Assembly (NCBI RefSeq): GCF_019075875.1
Contig: NZ_JAHOOZ010000001.1
Span: 558,001 to 622,000 of the forward strand
Length of the DNA stretch: 64,000 bases
Direction of reading: 5' to 3'
DNA from: Novosphingobium sp. G106
GTDB taxonomy: Bacteria > Pseudomonadota > Alphaproteobacteria > Sphingomonadales > Sphingomonadaceae
Both the position numbers and the translations under genes were made by a program. Below, in pieces: positions 1 through 7,972 of this stretch (position 1 is the stretch's first letter; each line of letters starts with the position of its first letter). The notes under the pieces were generated by a model. That model worked only from the letters and a program-made list of their open reading frames with translations. It was not told where the DNA came from and searched no databases.

Positions 1-711
1 GTTGGGAGTGCGGAAGCGTTCCGCTTCCCAGCCGCCTTGCCAGACGATGCGATCCTCGGCGCCGGCCAGAACGAGCACCGGAACCGCGCTCGGCCACCAG
101 GCGGCCTCGTAGATGTGGTCGAAATTGTCTTCCGACCAGTCCACCGCTGCGCTGTTGTAGGGCATCCGCGCCAGCAGCTCGCGTCCGGCGGCGAGGCCCG
201 CCGGGGTGAAGTTCCATTTGGCGGAGGCCAAGGCGATGGCGGCGATATTCTCGTCTCTTCTGTCGCGTTCGTACAACTCTGTGGCGGCTTCGGGCAACGG
301 ATGACGCGCGGTCATTTCGACGAAGCGCGGATGCCAGGTGCAATCCGGTGCGGTGTCGAGCAGCGCGATCCCGCGGACCAAGCCTTCGAGCGCAGGCGTG
401 GCGAGCAAGTACATTCCGCCGGTCGAATGGCCGACGAAGACCGCGTCGGGCACAGCCTCTGCCGCTTCGATCAGCACTTGCGGCCAGTTAGCAAAGGGAT
501 CGTCCGCCATGCCCGGCGCGGCGCGGTTCGAGCCGTCGCCTGGCAGGTCGATCAGCCAGATCGTGCCCGGCACATGCAGGCAGCCGGCCAGCTCGACGAG
601 GCTCTCTGAACCGATCCCGGGACCGCCGGGCAGCAGCAGCCAGTTCAGGCTTCCGGCGCGGGCAGTATGCTGGCGCAGGCGCACGCCGGAGGGAGTGAAG
701 CGTTCTTCCAT
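1..711 (-). CDS. alpha/beta-fold hydrolase (partial, C-terminus off window)
   Basis: The frame opens at an ATG at 711 and stays open to the window edge, giving 237 codons, so the C-terminus is missing. The N-terminal region has an LPGGPG stretch (about residues 27-32), like the oxyanion-hole loop of proline-iminopeptidase-type hydrolases. A nucleophile elbow GHSTGG follows near residue 95, giving the catalytic serine. These mark the alpha/beta hydrolase superfamily. The acid and histidine of the triad should lie partly outside the window. There is no signal peptide, so it is probably cytoplasmic. Substrate cannot be inferred. Confidence 0.8.
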   Translation of the reverse strand, partial: MEERFTPSGVRLRQHTARAGSLNWLLLPGGPGIGSESLVELAGCLHVPGTIWLIDLPGDGSNRAAPGMADDPFANWPQVLIEAAEAVPDAVFVGHSTGGMYLLATPALEGLVRGIALLDTAPDCTWHPRFVEMTARHPLPEAATELYERDRRDENIAAIALASAKWNFTPAGLAAGRELLARMPYNSAAVDWSEDNFDHIYEAAWWPSAVPVLVLAGAEDRIVWQGGWEAERFRTPN

Positions 712-742
712 GCCCGCGCTATAACGGGCTGAGCGGTGCGAT

Positions 743-1036
743 CTAGCCGTGCGCGCGCTTGCGGCGGGTGTCCCAGCCTTTGCGCGCAGCCGCCGAGCGT
801 TGCTCGAAAGAGCCGGACTTGTGCGCCTTGCCGCCGCGCGAGGATGAGACGTGGGTATCCTTCCTGCCGCGGCCCGAGCCCGACTTGTTGCCGCCGCCGC
901 TTTCCTTGTTCACCGTCGCCCAGGCGCGGCTTTCGGCTTCCTTCTTGGGTACCCCGCGATCCTCGTAGCCTTCCTCGATATGCTGGGCCTTGCGCTTCTG
1001 CTTGTCGGTATAGCTGCTCTTGTCGCCTCTCGGCAT
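743..1036 (-). CDS. small basic Lys/Gly/Ser-rich protein, function unknown
   Basis: A 97-residue protein that is highly charged and low in hydrophobic residues. It begins MPRGDKSSYTDKQKRKA, has a central GVPKKEAESRAWATVNKE segment, and ends with a Gly/Ser/Lys-rich tail and an RSAAARKGW stretch. The start at 1036 is preceded by AAAGGAG at good spacing; the frame continues upstream to 1126 but without sequence of similar character. I recall similar short proteins in sphingomonads and rhizobia annotated loosely as plasmid-stabilisation proteins; that name rests on database tradition, not on a motif seen here. It is probably cytoplasmic and possibly nucleic-acid associated because it is so basic. 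Confidence 0.7.
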   Translation of the reverse strand: MPRGDKSSYTDKQKRKAQHIEEGYEDRGVPKKEAESRAWATVNKESGGGNKSGSGRGRKDTHVSSSRGGKAHKSGSFEQRSAAARKGWDTRRKRAHG

Positions 1037-1177
1037 GACAGATCTCCTTTGCGGAGATAACTTTAGCGCTGCTTTGGAAGTTCCCGCCCCGGACCCCGAA
1101 CACGCCGTCCCTATGCCGCCTCTCATGTTTGTTTAACCGGAAGGCGGCTAATCTGCGTCCGATGCGGGAGAAGCTCG

Positions 1178-1543
1178 ATGATGTGGCGTATCGCATGTGG
1201 ACTTGCCTTGATCGCGACGATGGCCGGGAGCGCGGCGGCCCAGCCGCTGACGCCGTCGCCACTCACGCCCGATCAGAAAGGCTATATCGTCTATGATCGC
1301 TGCATGATGCATGCGGCGATCGTGGCGTCTCACACGGACGCCAGCGACGATGAAATATTTGCCCTCGCGAAAAGCCGCTGCGCATCGACCCGCGCGGCGG
1401 TGATCCTGGGGCAGGAAAACAACCGCGGCTACCTGGCCGCGCTGGACGCTGCCGATGCGGACAAATCGGCGCACTTCCCGGCCTGGATCAAAGGCGTGCG
1501 CGAGCGGCGCAGCACTGCCCAGGCAGGCATAGCCGTCAAGTAG
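1178..1543 (+). CDS. small exported protein, function unknown
   Basis: A 121-residue protein with a clear N-terminal signal peptide: a hydrophobic stretch at residues 5-20 ending in AGSAAAQ, a likely signal peptidase I site. The mature part holds two cysteines (in DRCMMH and SRCAST) about 30 residues apart that could form a disulfide in the periplasm. A GGGAG ribosome site precedes tandem ATGs at 1178 and 1181. It converges with the ATP12 gene, with 12 bases between stops. No family was recognised. Confidence 0.65.
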   Translation: MMWRIACGLALIATMAGSAAAQPLTPSPLTPDQKGYIVYDRCMMHAAIVASHTDASDDEIFALAKSRCASTRAAVILGQENNRGYLAALDAADADKSAHFPAWIKGVRERRSTAQAGIAVK

Positions 1544-1555
1544 GAGCGGCCTTCG

Positions 1556-2251
1556 CTACTCGCGCGCCAGCCGGGCGAAACGCATCGCGGTTTCGAACGT
1601 CGCCAGGCGCCTTTCGCGCAAGGCCTGCGCCTCGTAGTCCTGGCCCCAGAGTTCGACCTGCCAGTCTTCCTCGAGGTTGGCGACATTCCATAGCGCCTCG
1701 GCTTCGGCCTCGGGCGTCAGCGCGGCAAGCGCGATCACCAGCGAGGCGGCCAGGCTGGTCAGCGTGTTGAGCGCGGCGAGTTCGTGGTCGCTCGTCGCTT
1801 CGAGCACGGCCTGCATCCGCGCCAGCGTCGCGGCAGGCTGCGGCCGGTGCATGATCCCGCCGATCCGCTCGAAATGGACGTCCCAGCGCTGTTCGGCGGC
1901 GTGGAGCAGCGGCTCCCACATCTCCTCCTGGCGCTCGCGCAGCGGCTCGTCGGGCTCGGCGCGGTAGCAGAGCGTGTCGGTGCCCGCGAAAGCGACGAGG
2001 CTGCGGATCACGACGGCGCGTTCCTGCGGGACGACGTCGAGCGCATAGTCTGCCATGTCACGCAGGACGAAGTCTTTGGGATCGAGTTCCTCGCCCTGAT
2101 CGGCCCATTCCTCGGCGAGAGCCTCGGCGAGCCTGCGGGTCGGCAGAATCTGCGGCTTGCCGGCGACGGTCTTGATCCCACGCCCGTCGAGCAGCACGCG
2201 CCAGCCACCATCGCCCTCCGCGACGCTCACGTCCTTGTAGAACCGTTTCAT
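1556..2251 (-). CDS. ATP12-family F1-ATPase assembly chaperone
   Basis: A 231-residue protein matching the ATP12 family, which in mitochondria binds the alpha subunit of F1 before assembly; alphaproteobacteria carry the homologue. Family features seen: the N-terminal RFYKDVSV and LLDGRGIKTVAGKPQ segments, the EEWADQGEELDP stretch, and the C-terminal NLEEDWQVELWGQDYEA. Length fits the bacterial family. It is the last gene of the minus-strand run that starts with SulP and begins 13 bases after the small membrane protein gene. The role in ATP synthase assembly is inferred from the family. Confidence 0.9.
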   Translation of the reverse strand: MKRFYKDVSVAEGDGGWRVLLDGRGIKTVAGKPQILPTRRLAEALAEEWADQGEELDPKDFVLRDMADYALDVVPQERAVVIRSLVAFAGTDTLCYRAEPDEPLRERQEEMWEPLLHAAEQRWDVHFERIGGIMHRPQPAATLARMQAVLEATSDHELAALNTLTSLAASLVIALAALTPEAEAEALWNVANLEEDWQVELWGQDYEAQALRERRLATFETAMRFARLARE

Positions 2252-2264
2252 TGAGCCAAGGATT

Positions 2265-2483
2265 TCATGGGGGAGGCGACTTCCAGCGGCGGGCGAGCAC
2301 CGAAGGGACGATCAGCGCGTCGATGATGCCGATGAGGAACAGCACGTAGCCGGCCTCCTTCGGCAGGTCGATCCGGCGGTAGATGATCATGAGGCCGAAG
2401 ATCACCAGCGCCATGCCGGCCCAGCGCATCGCCAGGATCGTCTGGTAGCGCCGTTTTGCCGGATCGGGGGCGCCGTTGCTCAT
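2265..2483 (-). CDS. small two-helix membrane protein
   Basis: A 72-residue protein with two hydrophobic helices (about residues 19-34 and 46-63) separated by the charged loop RRIDLPKEAG. Its ATG at 2483 overlaps the stop of the HAD gene by four bases (ATGA), so the two are probably translationally coupled. It lies just upstream of the ATP12 gene. I recall the HAD-small membrane protein-ATP12 order from sphingomonad genomes. Function unknown; location is the inner membrane. Confidence 0.75.
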   Translation of the reverse strand: MSNGAPDPAKRRYQTILAMRWAGMALVIFGLMIIYRRIDLPKEAGYVLFLIGIIDALIVPSVLARRWKSPPP

Positions 2484-3133
2484 CGCAGCAGGTACTCCTT
2501 GAGCGCTTCCGGGCTCGTGGCGACGAATTCTGCGCCGGCCGCGGTCAGTTCTTCGGGCGCATGATAGCCCCAGTCTACGCCGATGGCACGCACGCCGGCG
2601 TCGCGGGCCATCTGGATGTCGTAGACCGTGTCGCCGATCATCACGGCCTCGGCCGCATCGGCATCGGCTTCGAATAGCGCAGCTTCGAGCATGGCCGGAT
2701 GCGGCTTCGAGGGATTGTCGTCGGCGGTCTGGAGCGAGACGAACTGCCGGGTCAGCCCGTGCGTCGCCAGGCAATGGTCGAGCCCGCGGCGCGACATGCC
2801 GGTCGCCACGGCAAGCTGCCAGCCGGCGCCGTGGAGCGCGTCGAGCACCTCGGCGATCCCGTCAAACAGAGGCTGCGACAGCTCGCCCGCCTCACGCTGG
2901 GCGCGGAAGGCGCGCTTGTAGGCGTCGACGATGTCGCGCTGCAGGCTCTCGTCGATGTCGGGCACGAGCTTGCGCACGGCCTGCGGCAGGCTGAGGCCGA
3001 CCATGCGGCGGATCTGGTTCCTGTCCGGTACGGGCAGGCCGGCCTCGGCGAAAGCCGCTTCCATGGCGTGGCAAATCGACGCCTGGCCGTCGATCAGCGT
3101 GCCGTCGCAGTCGAATACGGCGAGCTTGGTCAT
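2480..3133 (-). CDS. HAD-superfamily phosphatase, phosphoglycolate-phosphatase-like
   Basis: A 217-residue haloacid dehalogenase hydrolase. Motif I is DCDGTL (Asp8 nucleophile, Asp10 acid), motif II is the VATGMS threonine region, the motif III lysine lies in SKPHP, and motif IV is GDTVYD. The helical cap follows motif I (subclass IA), typical of Gph/PGPase-like enzymes. The substrate is probably a small phosphate ester; this cannot be fixed from sequence. Its ATG overlaps the PaiB stop by four bases and its stop overlaps the next start in the same way, so it sits in a tightly coupled operon. Confidence 0.87.
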   Translation of the reverse strand: MTKLAVFDCDGTLIDGQASICHAMEAAFAEAGLPVPDRNQIRRMVGLSLPQAVRKLVPDIDESLQRDIVDAYKRAFRAQREAGELSQPLFDGIAEVLDALHGAGWQLAVATGMSRRGLDHCLATHGLTRQFVSLQTADDNPSKPHPAMLEAALFEADADAAEAVMIGDTVYDIQMARDAGVRAIGVDWGYHAPEELTAAGAEFVATSPEALKEYLLR

Positions 3134-3732
3134 GGGGCGAGCGTCCGCATGAGCGCAGCGATGCCGGCGGAGCCCTGCCGTTCGAGGCCGTCGGCAACGC
3201 GGGCGCGCTCCTCGGCGGACTTGTTCTGCGAGAGCTTGAAGGTCGGCCGCCAGGCCTGCACTTCGAGCTCGAAGCCGACGATACCCGGGAGCATCGCCTG
3301 CAGCTTGGCTTCGGGCATCTTGGCGGTGGTCCAGGGCACGCCCTCGGTCACGCGCGCTTCCTCGCGAGCGATCAGCGCTTCGAGCAGTCCGAGCAGCCCT
3401 GCGGAATCCATCCGCCGGACGTGGCCCTCCAGCTCCAACGCCACGTAGTTCCATGTCGGCACCTGCTCGGGGTCGGCATACCAGCGCGGCGAGACATAGC
3501 CCTCGGGGCCGTTGATGACTACGAGCGCGGTCGCGCCGTCGATGTGTTTCGTCAGCGCATTGCCGCGCGCCAGGTGAAAATGGACCGCGCCGTCCCCGGT
3601 CCAGGTGATCGGCGTATGCGCGACGCGCGGGCCGTCGGGCGTAGCCGCGAAGACCATGCCGAAGCCGACCTCCTCGATCAGCGACTCCATCAGCACGCGG
3701 TCTTCGGTGCGGAAGGCGGCGTTGGGATGCAT
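3130..3732 (-). other. PaiB-like FMN-binding module with its own potential start
   Basis: This 200-codon segment is normally a free-standing gene. It begins MHPNAAF, has an NYVALELEGHVRR segment, and ends with FKLSQNKSAEERARVADGL, all typical of the PaiB family (split-barrel flavin-binding proteins first described as negative regulators of sporulation and protease genes in Bacillus). The ATG at 3732 lies one base downstream of an out-of-frame TGA that would end the upstream synthase if one base were missing. The stop overlaps the HAD gene start by four bases. I list it apart because it may be translated as its own protein. Confidence 0.75.
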
Positions 3733-4974
3733 CAGCGCGGCTTTCCGGGGCCCCCCGGAGCGGGGTTTTGCGGTGGTCTTGGCGGCCGGACGCCCAGCCG
3801 GTTTCGCGGCAGCGCGCGGCTTGGCTGCGGGCTTACCTGGCGGTTTGGGCTTGCCTGCCGCAGCCTTGCCTGCCGGACCACGCTCGCCGCTCTTGCGGCC
3901 GCGCCGTTCGCCGCGGCGTTCCTTGCGGTATTGCTTGGCGTGGGCCTTGGCGGCGGCCTTGTCCGCTTCGCGGGGAGCCTTCGCCGGCGCTTCGGGCAGA
4001 GCCTCGCCGTCGGCCTCGTCGAAGCCGAGCTGTTCCATGCCCATGGCGAAGTGCTCGGGCAGGGGGGCAGTGACGTCGAGCGGCGAGCCGTCGGGGTGGT
4101 CGATGATCAGCCGGCGCGCGTGGAGGTGCATCTTGCGGCTGATCGAGCCGGTGAGAAACGCATCGGGGCCGCCGTACTTGCCGTCGCCGACGATCGGATG
4201 GCCGATCGCCGCCATGTGGACGCGGAGCTGGTGGGTGCGGCCGGTCAGCGGCTGGAGTTCGACCCAGCAAGCGCGGTTGCCGGCGCGGTCGATCACGCGA
4301 TAGCGCGTGCGGGCCGACTGACCGTGCTCGCTCTCGTCGACCATCATCTTCTCGCCGCCGGTGCCCGGCTGCTTGGCCAGCGGCAGTTCGATCAGGCCGT
4401 CCTCGATCGAGGGAACGCCGACGATCAGCGCCCAGTAGATCTTGCGCGCCGATCGCGTGGAGAAACGCTTCGAGAAGAAGGCCGCGCTGCCCGGCGTGCG
4501 GGCGATGAGGAGGACGCCCGAAGTGTCCTTGTCGAGCCGGTGGACGAGTCGCGGGCGCGGACCGTCGGCCGAGAAGGCATCGAGCAGGCCATCGACATGC
4601 TCCTTGGTGCCGCTGCCGCCCTGGGTCGCGAGGCCCGGCGGTTTGTTGAGCACGATCGCGGCGCGGTCCTGGGTCAGGACCATGGCTTCGGCCTTCTCGA
4701 TCTGCTCCTCGGTCAGCTCGCGGCGGGCATTCGGTGACTTGGCCGGGGCATCGCCGCCCGGCGGCACGCGCAGCTTTTGCCCGGTGACCAGGCGGTCGGC
4801 GGGATCGGCGCGCTTGCCGTCGACGCGGATCTGCCCGGTGCGCGCCCAGCGCGATACCGTGGCGAAGCCGATCTGCGGCAGGTGGCGCTTGAACCAGCGG
4901 TCGAGCCGGACGCCGTCGTCGTCGGCCTGGACGGTGAACTGCCTGACGTTGTCGCTTGCGTCGTCCTTGCTCAT
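3130..4974 (-). CDS. RluA-family 23S rRNA pseudouridine synthase running in frame into a PaiB-like domain
   Basis: One open frame of 614 codons. Residues about 15-75 form an S4-like RNA-binding domain. The synthase core follows, with catalytic motif HRLDKDTSG (Asp148) and GRTHQLRVH near 245-253, as in RluC/RluD, which isomerise uridines in 23S rRNA. Residues about 320-414 are a Lys/Ala/Pro-rich tail. From Met415 the frame becomes a complete PaiB-like FMN-binding domain. At the junction the minus strand reads G6C4 (3756-3747), then CTGATG. Removing one base would end the synthase at TGA (3734-3732), overlapping the PaiB ATG. Other junctions in this operon overlap the same way, so the fusion may be a one-base insertion. 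The ATG at 4974 overlaps the crcB stop. Confidence 0.8.
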   Translation of the reverse strand: MSKDDASDNVRQFTVQADDDGVRLDRWFKRHLPQIGFATVSRWARTGQIRVDGKRADPADRLVTGQKLRVPPGGDAPAKSPNARRELTEEQIEKAEAMVLTQDRAAIVLNKPPGLATQGGSGTKEHVDGLLDAFSADGPRPRLVHRLDKDTSGVLLIARTPGSAAFFSKRFSTRSARKIYWALIVGVPSIEDGLIELPLAKQPGTGGEKMMVDESEHGQSARTRYRVIDRAGNRACWVELQPLTGRTHQLRVHMAAIGHPIVGDGKYGGPDAFLTGSISRKMHLHARRLIIDHPDGSPLDVTAPLPEHFAMGMEQLGFDEADGEALPEAPAKAPREADKAAAKAHAKQYRKERRGERRGRKSGERGPAGKAAAGKPKPPGKPAAKPRAAAKPAGRPAAKTTAKPRSGGPRKAALMHPNAAFRTEDRVLMESLIEEVGFGMVFAATPDGPRVAHTPITWTGDGAVHFHLARGNALTKHIDGATALVVINGPEGYVSPRWYADPEQVPTWNYVALELEGHVRRMDSAGLLGLLEALIAREEARVTEGVPWTTAKMPEAKLQAMLPGIVGFELEVQAWRPTFKLSQNKSAEERARVADGLERQGSAGIAALMRTLAP

Positions 4975-5378
4975 GCCAGCGACCTCATCACGAAGAGCCC
5001 GGCGAACATGCCCGTGAAGCCCGCTGCCAGCGAGATCGCGACGTAAAGCGCCGCGGTACCGATCGCGCCACGCTCGACAAGCAGCGCGAATTCCATGCTG
5101 AACGAGGAGAAGGTGGTGAAGCCGCCCAATATGCCGACGCCCAGCGCAAGGCGCCAAGCCTCACCGTGCGCTCCGAAACGCGCCAGCCAGCCGACCAGCA
5201 GCCCCATGGCGAAGCTGCCGACGACATTGACCGTCAGGGTCGCCCAGGGAAACGCGCTCGACGCGACAGGGCCGATCGCCAGGGTCCAGGCACGGCCGAC
5301 GAGAAAGCGCAGCCACGAGCCAAGCGCGCCGCCCACGGCGACGTAAAGCGACGCGGTAAGGAATGAAGGTGGAGACAT
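4971..5378 (-). CDS. crcB: fluoride channel Fluc/CrcB
   Basis: A 135-residue inner-membrane protein with four hydrophobic helices. Family signatures: GGALGSWLR near residue 17, TLTVNVVGSFAMG near 47-59, and GILGGFTTFSSFSME near 82-96 (the Phe-box region lining the fluoride pore and the TM3 break). Fluc proteins are dual-topology dimers that export fluoride and protect cytoplasmic enzymes. No fluoride riboswitch was seen; the gene lies inside an operon, 36 bases after the ParB-like gene, and its stop overlaps the pseudouridine synthase start. Confidence 0.93.
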   Translation of the reverse strand: MSPPSFLTASLYVAVGGALGSWLRFLVGRAWTLAIGPVASSAFPWATLTVNVVGSFAMGLLVGWLARFGAHGEAWRLALGVGILGGFTTFSSFSMEFALLVERGAIGTAALYVAISLAAGFTGMFAGLFVMRSLA

Positions 5379-5414
5379 CGGCCCGCCTTAGCGGCGGATC
5401 GCCGCGAAAGCCAC

Positions 5415-6065
5415 CTACTCGCTGTCGTCTCGTGCCGCGGCGCCGTGCTCGGGGCCGGCAAAGCCCGGCAGGTACTCGGCCTCGCGCCCATTGGCGAGCC
5501 ACAGGGCCTTCTCCAGCGCCTTGCCGAACTTGTCCTCGACCAGCTTGCGGCCGATCCGGTCGCGGAAGAAGTCGGCCCAGAGGAATTCGGTATAAGGCGT
5601 GGGCATCTTGGCAAAGCCGCCCGCACGCCGCACCTCGCCCGCCAGCGAGCGATAGGGATCGTCGGTCAGCTTTGCGACATGCCGCGGGATGTCCTTCCAG
5701 TCGCAGCGGCGGCCTTCGTGGTCGTAGGGATGCAGCCAGTTGTGCCGGTCGAGGAACGAATAGAATCGCCGCTTGGGCAGGTGGTCGAGCTTGGCGATCA
5801 CCGTCACCAGCACTTTCTCGACGCCTTCGTCGTGCAAGGCGCGGGCGAGGTGGTGGTGGTCGACGATCCAGTAAGCGCCGCCGGGCCCGGTGACCGCGGG
5901 CAGCAGGTGGGCGCCGAGATATTCGCCGCCGTCCTTGTTGCAGCGGTCGCGCCAGTCGGCGCGCTTGCGCTCGACCTCGGTCATGCCGACGGTCATCTGC
6001 GTCGGCCGCAGATCGTCGATCTCGACGGGGTGGAGGATCGGTTCGATCGGGTTGATCATGGCCAT
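5415..6065 (-). CDS. ParB-like nuclease-fold protein (ParBc_2 type)
   Basis: A 216-residue protein resembling the putative ParB-like nuclease family (ParBc_2). It has an N-terminal PVEIDDLRPTQMTVGMTEVE segment, then YWIVDHHHLARAL, where the HHH lies at the position of the ParB/sulfiredoxin catalytic or nucleotide-binding loop, and later LPKRRFYSFLDRHNW. It has no partner ParA or helix-turn-helix and is not a chromosome-partition ParB. The start at 6065 has AGGAG eight bases upstream; its A is shared with the SulP stop (TAATG), so translation should be coupled to the transporter. Function unknown. Confidence 0.78.
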   Translation of the reverse strand: MAMINPIEPILHPVEIDDLRPTQMTVGMTEVERKRADWRDRCNKDGGEYLGAHLLPAVTGPGGAYWIVDHHHLARALHDEGVEKVLVTVIAKLDHLPKRRFYSFLDRHNWLHPYDHEGRRCDWKDIPRHVAKLTDDPYRSLAGEVRRAGGFAKMPTPYTEFLWADFFRDRIGRKLVEDKFGKALEKALWLANGREAEYLPGFAGPEHGAAARDDSE

Positions 6066-7684
6066 TATCGGCTCTCCTTTTCTGCAAGCGCAGCGGCGTC
6101 GGCGACGCTGAAGGTCGATCCCGCGGCGAGGTTGTCCAGCCCGTCCTTGTCGAGCACCTCACGCACGCGGTCATGGACGCGCGCGAGGATCACATGGCGG
6201 CCGGCCTTGTCGAGCTGGCTGGAGAATTCGCCCAGTGCATCGGCCGCGGTGCTATCGAGGTCGTTGCTTTCCTCCAGGCTCAGCACGACGCAATGCGCGT
6301 CGCGCTTCAAGGCCCGCTCGGCGATGGCGAAGAGCACGCTTTCGGCATTGGCGAAGATCAGCGGCGCGTTGGGGCGGAAGATCGCGAGGCCGGGGAGGGC
6401 GCGGGCTTCCTTGTGGCGGGCGATGTCGACGAAATCGTGGCTGTCGCCGACGCGGCCGAGCTCGCTGATCGAAGGATGCGCCAGGTCGTAGAGCAGATTG
6501 GCGATCGAGAGGGCAACTGCGACGAGCATGCCGTCGAGCACACCGAAGGCGAGGACGCCTGCTGCGGCGGCGAGCGCGGTTCCCTGATCGCGGTTGATGC
6601 GAAACAGGCGGGCGAAGGGCATGGGCGATAGCGCATGAGTCAGCGCGGCGATCACCACGGCGGCGAGGATCGGCTCCGGGATGCGTGCTATCCATTCGCC
6701 GGCGAACAGCGCGAGCAGCAGCAGCGCCGCAGCGCCGACCGCGGCCGATAGCCGGCTCGCCGCGCCCGCCGCCTCGTTGGCCGATCCTGCCGAGAAGCCC
6801 GCGCCCACCGGCATGCCCTGGACCGCGGCGGCGGCGAGATTGGCTGCGCCCAGCGCGCCGAGCTCGCGGTTCGCCGCGATCCGGTCGCCGTGTTTGAGCG
6901 CCAGCGCGCGCATCGTGCCCCAGGACTCGGCGAAAAGGATCAGCGCGATCGGCGCTGCGAGTTCCACCAACAACATCCAGTCGGGCAGGTTAGCGGACAT
7001 GGCGAAGCGGGGCAGTTCGAGTGTGATCTTGCCAGCGGTGGCGATCCCGAGTGCATCGAGATCGGCAAAGCGGTCGAGCGCGATCCCGCCGAGGATGACT
7101 ACGAGCGCCGCCGGGACCTGCGGCAAGCGGCGCAGCGCGAGCAGCGCGGCGAGGGCACCGGCGCCGAGCAGCAGGCTGGCGACGTGCCACTGGGGCGCCG
7201 TGGCCGCGAGCGCGGCCAGCTTGGTCCAGATCGGGCCCGACGCGGCGCCGACACCGGTCAACTTGGGCAACTGGCCGATGATGATCGTCAGCGCGAGGCC
7301 GAAGGCGAAGCCGTGCAGCACCGGGCGCGAGATGAAGCTGGCCAGGCTGCCGAGCCGGAACAGGGCGAAACCTAGGAACAGCAGGCCGACGATCGCGACC
7401 AGCGCTGTCGCCGCGGCCTCACGCATCGCCGCGTCTCCCGGCAGGCTGGCGAGCGAGGCCGCGAGGATCGCGGCAGCAGACGACGTCGGCGAGACCACCG
7501 CGAATCGGCTGCGGCCGATCAGCGCATAGGCAAGCCCGCCGGCGACCGCCGCGATCAGCGCGCGGCCGGGAGCGAGTACGGCGATCTGGGCATAGGCGAT
7601 GCCTTCGGGCAGCATCAGGCCGGCAATCGAAAGTCCGGTAACCGCGTCCCGGACTCTGGTGGAATTGCCTGTGGCCTCTGGCAT
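6065..7684 (-). CDS. SulP-family anion transporter with STAS domain
   Basis: A 539-residue inner-membrane transporter of the SLC26/SulP family. The N-terminus has the family stretch GLMLPEGIAYAQIA. Many hydrophobic helices follow to about residue 390, and the C-terminal ~130 residues form a STAS domain (LEESNDLDSTAADALGEF). Substrates in the family include sulfate, bicarbonate and dicarboxylates, so substrate is uncertain. I chose the ATG at 7684; the frame continues to a TTG at 7747, but the added residues are not transporter-like. A GGGAGGG lies 14 bases upstream, which is rather far. It heads the operon ending at ATP12. Confidence 0.88.
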   Translation of the reverse strand: MPEATGNSTRVRDAVTGLSIAGLMLPEGIAYAQIAVLAPGRALIAAVAGGLAYALIGRSRFAVVSPTSSAAAILAASLASLPGDAAMREAAATALVAIVGLLFLGFALFRLGSLASFISRPVLHGFAFGLALTIIIGQLPKLTGVGAASGPIWTKLAALAATAPQWHVASLLLGAGALAALLALRRLPQVPAALVVILGGIALDRFADLDALGIATAGKITLELPRFAMSANLPDWMLLVELAAPIALILFAESWGTMRALALKHGDRIAANRELGALGAANLAAAAVQGMPVGAGFSAGSANEAAGAASRLSAAVGAAALLLLALFAGEWIARIPEPILAAVVIAALTHALSPMPFARLFRINRDQGTALAAAAGVLAFGVLDGMLVAVALSIANLLYDLAHPSISELGRVGDSHDFVDIARHKEARALPGLAIFRPNAPLIFANAESVLFAIAERALKRDAHCVVLSLEESNDLDSTAADALGEFSSQLDKAGRHVILARVHDRVREVLDKDGLDNLAAGSTFSVADAAALAEKESR

Positions 7685-7916
7685 CGACGCGGTGCGATCC
7701 CTCCCGTTCTGCTCCGCAGAAATCGGCTCGTGCCGGCTGCAAGGCAAATGAATTCTGTGTCATAGGCCGCACAGTCCAGCCGAATTACCAGCTTGAGGGC
7801 CGGATTCGGCCGCTTGCGGGGTTGCCTTTGCTCCCATGCTTTGGTAGCGGGCCGCCATTCCGAGCCGATCCAAGCGGATTCGGCTTCGCTTTTCTATTGT
7901 TCAATTTCGGGCAATC

Positions 7917-7939
7917 CCCCGCCATTTGCATTGGCGGGG
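7917..7939 (+). promoter_or_regulatory. hairpin in the rpsU 5' leader
   Basis: A perfect 8-bp inverted repeat (CCCCGCCA at 7917-7924 and TGGCGGGG at 7932-7939, 7-base loop) lies 33 bases before the rpsU start. It does not cover the GAGGTG ribosome site at 7958-7963. It may act as a leader structure for a ribosomal protein gene, but no known riboswitch or r-protein leader was recognised. Confidence 0.35.
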
Positions 7940-7972
7940 TTCTGGCCTTCGATCTGTGAGGTGTGTCGGTTT

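Noticed and set aside
645..1262. A minus-strand frame of 205 codons across the small basic gene
   Set aside because: It overlaps the better-supported 97-residue frame with its strong ribosome site, and its sequence is Arg/Ala-rich shadow type.
4975..5157. Extension of the pseudouridine synthase frame upstream through crcB
   Set aside because: The added residues are a frame shadow of crcB; the synthase's own ATG at 4974 overlaps the crcB stop in the usual way.
5415..6065. ParB-like gene as a chromosome partition locus or origin marker
   Set aside because: It lacks ParB's helix-turn-helix and CTP-binding GERRxR pattern, has no ParA neighbour, and no parS-like 16-base palindrome was noticed nearby.
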